DNA of 9,401 nt from Candidatus Aenigmatarchaeota archaeon. GTDB taxonomy: Archaea > Aenigmatarchaeota > Aenigmatarchaeia > QMZP01. Shown here one piece after another: positions 1-6,920 of this stretch (positions within the stretch are counted from its first letter, which is position 1; every line of letters begins with the position of its first letter). Made by a program: the position numbers and the translations under genes. The notes under the pieces are model-generated. The model had not been told where the DNA came from. It made no database searches and saw only the letters and a program-made list of their open reading frames with translations. The DNA is taken from NCBI GenBank assembly GCA_003663445.1, contig QMZZ01000010.1, forward strand, positions 1 through 9,401, in the 5' to 3' direction.

Positions 1-3000
1 CCACCCCTCCTTTAGCGTTCCTTTTTTGCTTATTGATTCGATCTGCACTTTCCAGCAAACCTTATCTCTCCATTTATCTATATCTGGACATTCCGCTCGC
101 TCTATTACTTTTAATGTGGAAAACCTAGGCAAACCGCAAGAAAAGCTTATTTGGTTTTGGTCATTAAGCACCTGAATCAATGCGCCGTCCTTATCTCTCA
201 CCCAAACCGTATCACCCACTTTTATTCCGCATTGACTAGCTGATATCATAGCCTGCTGGTTCGCCTGCTCGACCTGATCGTACTGCTCCTTGGTGCACCT
301 GCAAACGTCTTTACATTTTGGCGGAGAGGGCTGTTGCCCTGAGGATTGTTGTGGTTGTGTTCCTGTTGTTTGGGTTTGTTCTGTTGGACATATAGCATCA
401 TTCGGTGGCTTGAGGAATGTCACCTCGACAGGATTTCCTATCCTCTTGTTAAAGGCATCCTGCGGGTCGCTTATCGGGGTCTGGGAGCAGGCAAGCCAGA
501 ACCTGAAGGTCGTTTCTTCACCGAGGTTCTGGAGATCATTATTGATTCCCGGTAGTCCGAGGATGTCAGAAATATAGGTTAGGGCTATTCTGTATCCCTT
601 TGAAGTCCCGTCTTCTATTTTTTCCCATACTATCACTTTGTTCGGGCAGTTCTGGACCTGACCTAAAGCGACACCTACCTGCACATACTCGCATTTGTTA
701 TCGGGGGCTTTGCCTGTATATACACAGGTCGTGTAGCTCGTGGAAACATACGGGCTTCCGTTAACGATCAGGTAGATGCTTCCCGTGGATCCGGATGTTG
801 CTGCTATGACGTTTGCCAGATCTGTCGATATCTGGCCGAGGTTTTTTGAAAACTGTTCAACGCTCTTACCGGCTTCTGCTATTGCCTGGCTTGCGTCCTT
901 TGCAGCCTGTGTTATGTCGGTCATGCCGTCATTTATGCATTTAATTACCCTATCTATGCATTCCTCTTCCCTACCCTTACACATCCCTGTATCCATCATG
1001 TGCTGCTGCATCTGGATGCACATCTCCATCTGAATCCTTGCCATGTAGATCTTGCTTATCTGCATCTGAGCTTCATAGAATTTGGTTATAAGGTCGCAGT
1101 AGGTCTGTACCATACCCAAAATCGCTCTTCCTACATCGGCACCGAGCTTGACCCAGGCCTGACCCAGGTCTTTATTTCCTGCGATCATGGAACTCATACC
1201 CATTCCAAATCCGGCAAGACTTGAGGCCAGGGAGAACACCAAAGCCAGCTCCAAATACTTTACGCAATCTTTGGTCTTTTTGGCGAGTCTTTCCGCAAGC
1301 CTCATCACCCTGTTGAGCTCCCTCTGGAGCTTCTCAGAGGAGTCCTCCATGATCTCTGTGAGGGTCCTTGTCTGCTGATGAATGCGGATTGCAGGCAGGC
1401 TGGCATTTATCTCAGAAACCCTGGTCTGGGTCCCGTCGAGGTAGCTGAGGTAGACAGAAACACGGTTAGGCTGGTAGAGATAGGTCCTGCCAGACCTGCA
1501 TCCTGAAAATGCAGGAATCCTGACAGTGCAGTTCATCGAGCCCGTTTTGGGATCGAGAAGTTCGCAGGCCGAAAATTCTGCAGTGCTTCCGTTTATCACA
1601 AAGGTGTAGGAGTTCAGCTGGAACTGGGTTGGCGGGTTATCGATGTGCATCCTGATGTTCATATCGTGCTCGACCTCACACGAGTCATACCTGACCTCGC
1701 TCTTCGGATTGTCTATCACGAGCCTCATCCCTGAAAGGGGCTTGCATTCACCCACAGGGTTCTGGGGATCGACATCGCAGTAGTATCCCTCAGGACACGG
1801 CTCGTCCAGACATGTCGCGTTTATAACGAGCTGGGGGAGGTCTACCTGGAAGTTTTGCTGGATCAGGGAATAGCCGTTCGGGAAGGATATCGTCAGGTCA
1901 AGCGTTAGCGGTGTCAGGACGTAATAGGTCGAACCCGTGAACTTGTGGATTCCGGGTATCGTCTCATCGCATCCCTGACCTGCCGGGATGAGAAGCTGGC
2001 ACTTCTGGACCTGGGAGGTGATAGGGAAGCAGTTTACGGGCCAGGGCATTCCCTGACCTTCAAGCTTCAGGACAGCCGAATCGATCGTGAAGTTCGACGG
2101 ACCCTGGATCCTTATCGTGAGGTTTAGCTGGTGATCGATGCCGCAGCGCTTGAGGTTTGTTGACGGGGAGACCGAGACAACGGTAAGGTTGATATCCGAA
2201 AGGCTCTTGCACTGCTCTGCAGAATAGGGATCACAGTACTGGTCTGGCTGGGGGCATCCGCAGTCGAGACAGCAGGTTTCTGACGACTCCTTGGTCGTGT
2301 CGCAGATATGGTCCCCGCAGGTAGCTGCAGGTATCGTGATATCGGCAAGTGGGGTCGAGAGCTCGAGGGTTTCCCGAGTCGCTCCGGAGGGGTAGGTTAT
2401 CGTGAAGTTCAGGAAGTTGTTTCGGATGACATAGGTCTTATCCCGGTTGTAATTCGGGATCGTGAACGGCATCTGGCAGAAGAAGTCACCGCCTCCGAGA
2501 TCGGTGCAGTTCAGGGATTGGCTTGCTCCCTGGATCACGAATCCGTCCCAGGTTATGTTTCCGAGGGAGCAGTAAGCTGATTCAAGGGTCATCCCACCAG
2601 GGGCGTTCAGGACTCTTGCACTGATGTTCAGGAAGTTCTGCCCAGATTCGTCATAGTGATAGTAGCTGGTTATGCTGGCTGTAAGGGCGATTGCCGATTT
2701 TGGCTTGCACTTCTGCTCAACAGAATCGCAGTAAAGTCCTTCCTGGCAACCGCAATCATACGGAATGGCTATATCGGTGAAGTTTGCATAAAGGGTTTGG
2801 GTCACGAGGTTTTCTGCATCCTTATAGCTTATCGTCAACTCAACCTCTCCAGGACCTGTGTGATAGCTGTCTGTCCCGCACTCTGGGAATCCCTCGATCC
2901 CGGCATCACAGAGATAGCTTCCAGCCGCAGAAAGCTGACAGGTTATCGGCCTGATTATACCGCCAAGGATCAGGGAGCCTGTGGCTGTTTGCTGGAGGGA

Positions 3001-4017
3001 GAGCGGGGCGTTCGGGATCGTTACCCTTAACGGGATGGTTGGGGCAAGGCATTCGGTGACAGCGGTGGTCGGTCCGGTTATCTGGAGCTGGGAAGGTGGG
3101 AGCTTGCACTGGGGCTGACCTGTATCAGGATTATCGCAGTACTGAGGAACGAGCTGATCATCCTGGATCACGGAAGGGCATCCGCAGTCAAGGCAGCAGG
3201 TTTCTGGTGACTCACCGAGGTCTGAATCGCAGATTCCGTCACCGCATGTGAACTCAGGGTTCTTGTTAAGGGTTATCGGATTGTTGATCCCGGAAGTGGT
3301 GTTCGGGAAGATGAGGTAAAAGTCCTTTGCGATGCTCTTGATCTCGTCTCCAGAGACAGGGACAGCGGAAAGTCCTGTTGCGGTTTCCCATTCTGCCTCA
3401 TCCCCGCCTATCGAGTAGAGCCGGCTCGCTCCGTAAAAAACAGCCTTCTCGATCCAGGCAAAGGGCAGGACCTGGTTCGACTGAAGGTAGAACTTTATGG
3501 CATTTATCAGGTCAGGGGATTTTGCATGGACATCAACCCTGCTTATCTCAGGGCTCATGATGTTGAAGTTCCTTATCCCCCTTCTCTCGATCCTGTACCA
3601 GGAACCCGACCATATCGTCCTTCCGTCCTTGAGCTTGACGAGGATTAGCAGGTTCGCGACCTGTTTATTCTTCTCTATATACATTACGTCATCCCAGGGT
3701 ATCTCTATATTGGCGAATTCGACATAGGTCTCCGGGGTCACCTGACTCACGCACTCGACAGGGTTCCTGTCCCGGCAGTTATAGATCAGGACCTTCTCTA
3801 TCGCCTTTTCAAGTGATGCCGAATAGATGCTTATCCTTAGGTAGGGATTGACGAAACCCCTCCAAACTATGTCCACCTCCCGGCTTATCAGGTTATCGAG
3901 CTGGAGCTGGACGGAGTCCTGGGTCTGGCCCTGCCAGAGGATGTTTACCTGGGTCGCTGATGCAAAGGGGAGATTCAGGAATAGCCAGATCACCAGGAAT
4001 ACCAGGACAGCTCTCAT
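1..4017 (-). CDS. Giant modular Cys-rich secreted surface protein (3' end outside window)
   Basis: Reading the minus strand from the ATG at 4017, I followed the frame to base 1 and found no stop in 1,339 codons, so the C-terminus is missing. Residues 1-21 are a hydrophobic signal peptide ending in A-S-A. Residues 22-250 form a mixed domain that I do not recognise. Residues 258-879 hold four tandem units, each a Cys cluster followed by a beta-rich Ig-like domain with about four Cys. Residues 880-1075 are helical with a hydrophobic stretch at 924-947. Residues 1210-1235 are a Gln/Pro/Thr/Ser linker, followed by a Cys-containing tail. There are at least 14 N-x-S/T sequons. The start overlaps the stop of the upstream gene (ATGA), with GGAGG four bases before it. 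The protein is probably exported and disulfide-bonded, perhaps an adhesin or appendage tip; that role is inference. Existence of the gene is very secure, function is not. Confidence 0.93.
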   Translation of the reverse strand, partial: MRAVLVFLVIWLFLNLPFASATQVNILWQGQTQDSVQLQLDNLISREVDIVWRGFVNPYLRISIYSASLEKAIEKVLIYNCRDRNPVECVSQVTPETYVEFANIEIPWDDVMYIEKNKQVANLLILVKLKDGRTIWSGSWYRIERRGIRNFNIMSPEISRVDVHAKSPDLINAIKFYLQSNQVLPFAWIEKAVFYGASRLYSIGGDEAEWETATGLSAVPVSGDEIKSIAKDFYLIFPNTTSGINNPITLNKNPEFTCGDGICDSDLGESPETCCLDCGCPSVIQDDQLVPQYCDNPDTGQPQCKLPPSQLQITGPTTAVTECLAPTIPLRVTIPNAPLSLQQTATGSLILGGIIRPITCQLSAAGSYLCDAGIEGFPECGTDSYHTGPGEVELTISYKDAENLVTQTLYANFTDIAIPYDCGCQEGLYCDSVEQKCKPKSAIALTASITSYYHYDESGQNFLNISARVLNAPGGMTLESAYCSLGNITWDGFVIQGASQSLNCTDLGGGDFFCQMPFTIPNYNRDKTYVIRNNFLNFTITYPSGATRETLELSTPLADITIPAATCGDHICDTTKESSETCCLDCGCPQPDQYCDPYSAEQCKSLSDINLTVVSVSPSTNLKRCGIDHQLNLTIRIQGPSNFTIDSAVLKLEGQGMPWPVNCFPITSQVQKCQLLIPAGQGCDETIPGIHKFTGSTYYVLTPLTLDLTISFPNGYSLIQQNFQVDLPQLVINATCLDEPCPEGYYCDVDPQNPVGECKPLSGMRLVIDNPKSEVRYDSCEVEHDMNIRMHIDNPPTQFQLNSYTFVINGSTAEFSACELLDPKTGSMNCTVRIPAFSGCRSGRTYLYQPNRVSVYLSYLDGTQTRVSEINASLPAIRIHQQTRTLTEIMEDSSEKLQRELNRVMRLAERLAKKTKDCVKYLELALVFSLASSLAGFGMGMSSMIAGNKDLGQAWVKLGADVGRAILGMVQTYCDLITKFYEAQMQISKIYMARIQMEMCIQMQQHMMDTGMCKGREEECIDRVIKCINDGMTDITQAAKDASQAIAEAGKSVEQFSKNLGQISTDLANVIAATSGSTGSIYLIVNGSPYVSTSYTTCVYTGKAPDNKCEYVQVGVALGQVQNCPNKVIVWEKIEDGTSKGYRIALTYISDILGLPGINNDLQNLGEETTFRFWLACSQTPISDPQDAFNKRIGNPVEVTFLKPPNDAICPTEQTQTTGTQPQQSSGQQPSPPKCKDVCRCTKEQYDQVEQANQQAMISASQCGIKVGDTVWVRDKDGALIQVLNDQNQISFSCGLPRFSTLKVIERAECPDIDKWRDKVCWKVQIESISKKGTLKEGW
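793..1380 (-). other. Helical region with hydrophobic core and Met/Cys-rich helix in the giant protein
   Basis: Residues 880-1075 lack beta features and read as long helices. A charged amphipathic segment (886-919) is followed by a hydrophobic, Gly/Ser-containing stretch (924-947) long enough to cross a membrane. Further helices follow, including a Met/Gln-rich one (980-1012) with eight Met in 33 residues, and Cys at 1000, 1013, 1020 and 1027. Whether the hydrophobic part enters a membrane is not shown by the sequence. Confidence 0.6.
1381..3246 (-). repeat. Four tandem units of Cys cluster plus Ig-like domain inside the giant protein
   Basis: Residues 258-879 fall into four units starting near residues 258, 422, 567 and 736, each about 140-170 residues. 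Each begins with a Cys cluster ending in Y-C-D ... C-K, then a beta-rich domain whose last part is a strand of the type L-T-I-S-Y/F, a turn with D/N/S-G, and a closing hydrophobic strand (for example D-I-A-I-P, D-I-T-I-P). Units 3 and 4 align best, sharing the spacing of four Cys and an I-P-A segment. The units are diverged in protein sequence, so the duplication is not recent overall. Confidence 0.75.
2251..2322 (-). repeat. Cys module copy B (C-G-D-H-I-C-D type)
   Basis: Residues 566-589 repeat copy A with one residue fewer: C567, C572, C582, C583, C586 and C588. The DNA over the shared C-C-L-D-C-G-C-P part is also nearly identical between the copies, differing at only a few bases. Confidence 0.75.
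3175..3249 (-). repeat. Cys module copy A (C-G-D-G-I-C-D type)
   Basis: Residues 257-281 of the giant protein have the spacing C-x4-C-x10-CC-x2-C-x-C with C258, C263, C274, C275, C278 and C280. The segment E-T-C-C-L-D-C-G-C-P is identical to copy B. C-G-D-G-I-C-D motifs are common in archaeal secreted proteins, from memory. Confidence 0.75.
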
Positions 4018-5852
4018 ACTTCCTCCCATCCTACCTCACACGGCTGGACCTGAACAGGCTGAGTAGAGACCAGGGGCAGACCGCACTTTTCATAAAGCCT
4101 GGTAAAGGTAAGGATCATATCGAGACTTTCTTCTGTTTGGTTCTGAAAGCTCGGCCAGCTGTACATATATGGGGCATAGAGCCAGAGATCAGTAACCCCA
4201 GCAGTAATATTCAGGTCCCATCCTGCCCCACCTTTCAGCCATCCGTTCTCGAGACTGTATGCCCAGAAGGTCCAGGGACCTGCTGTTAGGGTCACCGGGA
4301 TCGTATGGCCCTCTATCAGGTAAAAGGTCTGGAGCATTGTCGTTCTATTTACAGGCTGAAGGGCAAGTATAACCTGATCAGTATGGCCCTCTCCAAGCCT
4401 GAAAATGCTGGTTGGATAGATCGCGTACTTTCTGCTCTGGCTCAGGTTCTGGACAACCACCTCATAAACATGCAGGTTAACGGTCCTTTTCTTTTTAAGG
4501 GTTATTTCTTTGCTGACCAACTCTGACGAGACAGCAGGTTCTGAATAGGAATCGAATCCCTGTCTGTACGCCTCGATCCATCCTGAACCGCAGGGAGCAA
4601 CACCTGACCAGGTCCCGCTCTCGTCTGTCTGGCCGAGCGGACAGGACATAAAGGTCAGGTAGGTGTAAGGAACAGGGTTTCCGTCTTCGTCTTTAACCCT
4701 GATTTCAGCCAGACAGGATGCCGACTCACAGAAGGCCTGCTGCTCCTCTGCAACATATCCTTCAGCACCCCACTCAGCCGGTTTATTATCCTTTATATAA
4801 ACATGAACAGCAAACCTGAAGTGATTGCCTGTAAGCTCGTCCTTGATATCGACCACTGCAGGGAACTCGACCAGGTAGCTCACATTGGCCGCATCAGGCA
4901 TGCACAGGCCGAAGGGTGTCGGTCTTGCAAAGACCAGGATCGGGTTCGGCTTGAACTGGAAGGACCAGTAGGTCAGGCTGAAGGCGTCAGGGAGGTGGAA
5001 GGATACCCTAAGGTCAGAATAGTCCTTTCCGTCAAATTCAGGCAGGGTGTATTTCGGATAGCTCGTGGATCCGGCAACATTTTCAGGCGCCTTTCCAGGC
5101 ATGTAAATGCCGGCAAGCGTTGCCCTTATTACCTCCTCAACAGCAGGCTTTAGGTCGTACCAGGACTTGAAGATGAAATCCCCGCAGTCGGAAGCCATCA
5201 CGATAAACGGGACCTTTCTCATCCCGTCCTCATAGGGAGACAGGGCCATCGAGCTCAAGAGAGCATATTCCAGAAAGCGCTCATCCTTTTCCCAGTCAAC
5301 GAATTTCTTTGCGAACTCGTAAATCTCTCCGAGCTTTGTGTCCACCCCGACCTCATAGGGCTGGGGTATCTCCTTTCCATCAACCCGGGTCGGAAGGTTT
5401 ACCTGGACATCTATCCTGTTGGGCTTTATCGAGACCCCTGAAACCAGCGGGACTCCAAGGGTCACATTCTTACGCGTCTCGTTTCTAAGGGATTCCTCAA
5501 AGCTCGCTTTATAGGTAGTGAGCCAGTTCGAAAGCCCCTGGATTATCGAGGCCTCTAAGTCAGGATAGGTGACCTGACCTGAAGCAAGCCAGTAAGGGAC
5601 GAGATCGTCAAGGAAAAGGACAGAACCGCCATACTGCCTTTCAGGATATCCTCCATACCTGCTCACATTATCAAGCACTTGCTGGAGACCTTCCTGGATG
5701 AATGCCTCAACAGAAAGCTTGACAGATTCCGCCTCGGTCGGAGGGGCTGGAGGGCCTCCGATTAGGCCTGATTGGAAGGCATAGAAGATGGTAACGATCC
5801 CGATGATTATAAGAACGAGGATGAAAATCATTTCTACCTGACCCCTGACCAT
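4014..5852 (-). CDS. Pilin-like-anchored 612-residue exoprotein with a carboxypeptidase-regulatory-like domain
   Basis: The N-terminus M-V-R-G-Q followed by a hydrophobic helix (about residues 7-27) fits an archaeal class III signal peptide cut between Gly4 and Gln5. A Gly/Pro-rich linker (30-38) follows, then a large ectodomain. Residues 45-160 contain a helix, R-Y-G-G-Y and V-P-Y-W-L, a pattern I associate with a common, uncharacterised membrane-anchored family of DPANN archaea (from memory). Residues 380-452 resemble a carboxypeptidase regulatory-like (prealbumin-type) beta sandwich: V-x-D-E-D-G-N-P-V-P, then T-D-E-S-G and a G-W-I-E-A-Y-R-Q-G-F strand. Another probable beta domain spans 455-560. 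Cys at 375, 380, 404, 421, 590 and 605 could form disulfides, and there are about eight N-x-S/T sequons. A TATA element lies 26 bases before the ATG. It is coupled to the giant gene by a 4-base overlap, so the two products probably act together outside the cell. Molecular function unknown. Confidence 0.9.
   Translation of the reverse strand: MVRGQVEMIFILVLIIIGIVTIFYAFQSGLIGGPPAPPTEAESVKLSVEAFIQEGLQQVLDNVSRYGGYPERQYGGSVLFLDDLVPYWLASGQVTYPDLEASIIQGLSNWLTTYKASFEESLRNETRKNVTLGVPLVSGVSIKPNRIDVQVNLPTRVDGKEIPQPYEVGVDTKLGEIYEFAKKFVDWEKDERFLEYALLSSMALSPYEDGMRKVPFIVMASDCGDFIFKSWYDLKPAVEEVIRATLAGIYMPGKAPENVAGSTSYPKYTLPEFDGKDYSDLRVSFHLPDAFSLTYWSFQFKPNPILVFARPTPFGLCMPDAANVSYLVEFPAVVDIKDELTGNHFRFAVHVYIKDNKPAEWGAEGYVAEEQQAFCESASCLAEIRVKDEDGNPVPYTYLTFMSCPLGQTDESGTWSGVAPCGSGWIEAYRQGFDSYSEPAVSSELVSKEITLKKKRTVNLHVYEVVVQNLSQSRKYAIYPTSIFRLGEGHTDQVILALQPVNRTTMLQTFYLIEGHTIPVTLTAGPWTFWAYSLENGWLKGGAGWDLNITAGVTDLWLYAPYMYSWPSFQNQTEESLDMILTFTRLYEKCGLPLVSTQPVQVQPCEVGWEEV
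4022..4026 (-). promoter_or_regulatory. Ribosome-binding site for the giant gene
   Basis: GGAGG on the minus strand lies four bases before the ATG at 4017, inside the codons for the final W-E-E-V of the 612-residue protein. With the ATGA overlap it indicates coupled translation. Confidence 0.65.
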
Positions 5853-5874
5853 AATTTATTTTTGACCCTGCTTT

Positions 5875-5882
5875 TTTATATA
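5875..5882 (-). promoter_or_regulatory. TATA box with purine-rich BRE-like flank for the 612-residue gene
   Basis: The minus strand reads TATATAAA, centred 26-27 bases before the ATG at 5852. Directly upstream is AAAAGAAG, purine-rich like an archaeal TFB recognition element. The TAA stop of the preceding gene lies inside the box. The start is preceded by CAAAAATAAATT, almost the same as the leader region before the ATG at 9082. It would drive a leaderless mRNA for the 612-residue and giant genes. Confidence 0.65.
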
Positions 5883-6445
5883 CTTCTTTTCTTGCTGATC
5901 GCGAGGGTCGCTGTTATCGTCTCGGTTCCTGATACCGGTATCACCTGGTGGGCGACAGATACCCTGAGGCGGCAGCCAGTCCTGCTTTCTCCGATCAGGC
6001 ACCTGTACCACTTCAGCAGGCTGTCATCTCTGGAGATATTGACATAAAGCCACTCACCGGTTGTTGGATATCTTACGGCCAGGAAATAATCATACCCTGG
6101 TTTTTTCTGGCTGAAAACCCAGAGGGTGTGGTTAAGGCGGGCAAGGGCGAGCTTTTCGACAGGCCAATCAGGTCCAGCTGATCTGCAGAGATAGCCAGAA
6201 CCCAGCTTCCAGATCGATTTCAGCAGGCTCATGACATCCCGACAGTTCCTGTCCTGCCAACAGAGAGGGCACTCAGGACCAGAGGCATCGGATCTCAGGG
6301 CTGTTATCAGGAGCTCATGGGCATAGAGATCGAGATATTCAGGGGAGCCGAGCTGCTTCGCGAAGTAGAGGAGGAAGATCGCCATCCCTATAAAGATCAG
6401 GACAGCGAAGAGCATCAGGATTAGGGTTGTCTGTCCCCTATTCAT
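5876..6445 (-). CDS. Pilin-like single-pass protein, 189 residues
   Basis: The start M-N-R-G-Q-T-T followed by a hydrophobic helix (about residues 7-29) matches a class III prepilin signal with likely cleavage after Gly4. The rest is a small ectodomain outside the membrane. It begins with L-Y-A-H-E-L-L, a motif I recall from short DPANN surface proteins of this layout, and has Cys at 59, 62, 68, 87, 149 and 158, enough for three disulfides. Two N-x-S/T sequons are present. The ATG overlaps the end of the upstream gene by 8 bases and is preceded by AGGTGAGG four bases away, so it is translated from the same mRNA. Its stop codon lies inside the TATA element of the next gene. Most likely a minor pilin-like subunit; no enzymatic motif is visible. 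Confidence 0.88.
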   Translation of the reverse strand: MNRGQTTLILMLFAVLIFIGMAIFLLYFAKQLGSPEYLDLYAHELLITALRSDASGPECPLCWQDRNCRDVMSLLKSIWKLGSGYLCRSAGPDWPVEKLALARLNHTLWVFSQKKPGYDYFLAVRYPTTGEWLYVNISRDDSLLKWYRCLIGESRTGCRLRVSVAHQVIPVSGTETITATLAISKKRSI

Positions 6446-6920
6446 ACCACCTCACCTCTATCCATCCCAGGTCGATCCTGGGGTGAATGCCGTAATCTGT
6501 CACCCTTCCTGCAGGCCAGTAGATTGCGGCAGGGAAGCCGTAGGCTGTGTAGTTTCCGGGATGGGGGCAGATCAGCCAGTAGGTGCAGTCAGGCCAGGTA
6601 TCGCTGGTGCATTCTGTAAGCTCCTGACCTACCAGGGTCACGTTCAGGGTGAACCTTCCGAAAAGTTTCTCGAGCTCCTTGCATTCCTGCTTAAGGGCAA
6701 GAAGCTTCCCTGCATCGTAAACAGACGGCTCCTTGACGAAGAGAGGGGATGTCGAAACGAGCTTGAGCAGGTTCAGGACATACTGGGATTGGGTTTTGGT
6801 TTTCTCGAGCTTGAGCTGGGTGGCCTGCCATCCTGCCAGGAAGATTATGACGGCAAAAAGGATAACGACTATCAGAAGCGTCATGAAGATGTACTCCATT
6901 AACTGCGCTTGCCCTTTCAT
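6438..6920 (-). CDS. Pilin-like single-pass protein, 160 residues
   Basis: I place the start at the ATG at 6920 rather than the in-frame ATG at 6935. It gives M-K-G-Q-A-Q-L-M-E-Y, a classical class III signal (cleavage after Gly3, Glu six residues further). It also overlaps the previous stop as ATGA and has AGGTGAGG two bases upstream. The helix spans about residues 8-31, followed by a charged Lys/Gln-rich segment (35-48) that could extend the helix, as in pilins. A compact domain with Cys at 80, 104, 112 and 118 follows. The motif around residues 57-70 (S-P-L-F-V-K-E-P-S-V-Y-D) resembles small surface proteins I recall from DPANN genomes, which are unnamed. Probably a minor pilin or pseudopilin-like subunit, coupled to the genes on both sides. 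Confidence 0.88.
   Translation of the reverse strand: MKGQAQLMEYIFMTLLIVVILFAVIIFLAGWQATQLKLEKTKTQSQYVLNLLKLVSTSPLFVKEPSVYDAGKLLALKQECKELEKLFGRFTLNVTLVGQELTECTSDTWPDCTYWLICPHPGNYTAYGFPAAIYWPAGRVTDYGIHPRIDLGWIEVRWYE
6450..6457 (-). promoter_or_regulatory. Ribosome-binding site for the 189-residue gene
   Basis: The same AGGTGAGG octamer occurs on the minus strand four bases before the ATG at 6445, inside the last codons of the upstream gene. This supports translation of an internal cistron from a shared mRNA. Confidence 0.7.

Noticed and set aside
290..1378. Plus-strand open frames of 63-95 codons
   Set aside because: They lie opposite the continuous frame of the giant gene, have no recognisable domains, and overlap each other in different frames.
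1..4017. Possible frameshift or pseudogene, given the unusual length
   Set aside because: The frame was followed codon by codon without any stop, and domain structure, Cys spacing and sequons continue throughout.
4803..5153. Plus-strand open frame of 116 codons
   Set aside because: It is antisense to the 612-residue gene, whose domains are clear across this stretch; no promoter or ribosome-binding site supports it.
6483..6902. Plus-strand open frame of 139 codons
   Set aside because: It mirrors the 160-residue pilin-like gene almost exactly, which has an obvious signal peptide and start site. The plus frame reads as low-quality sequence.
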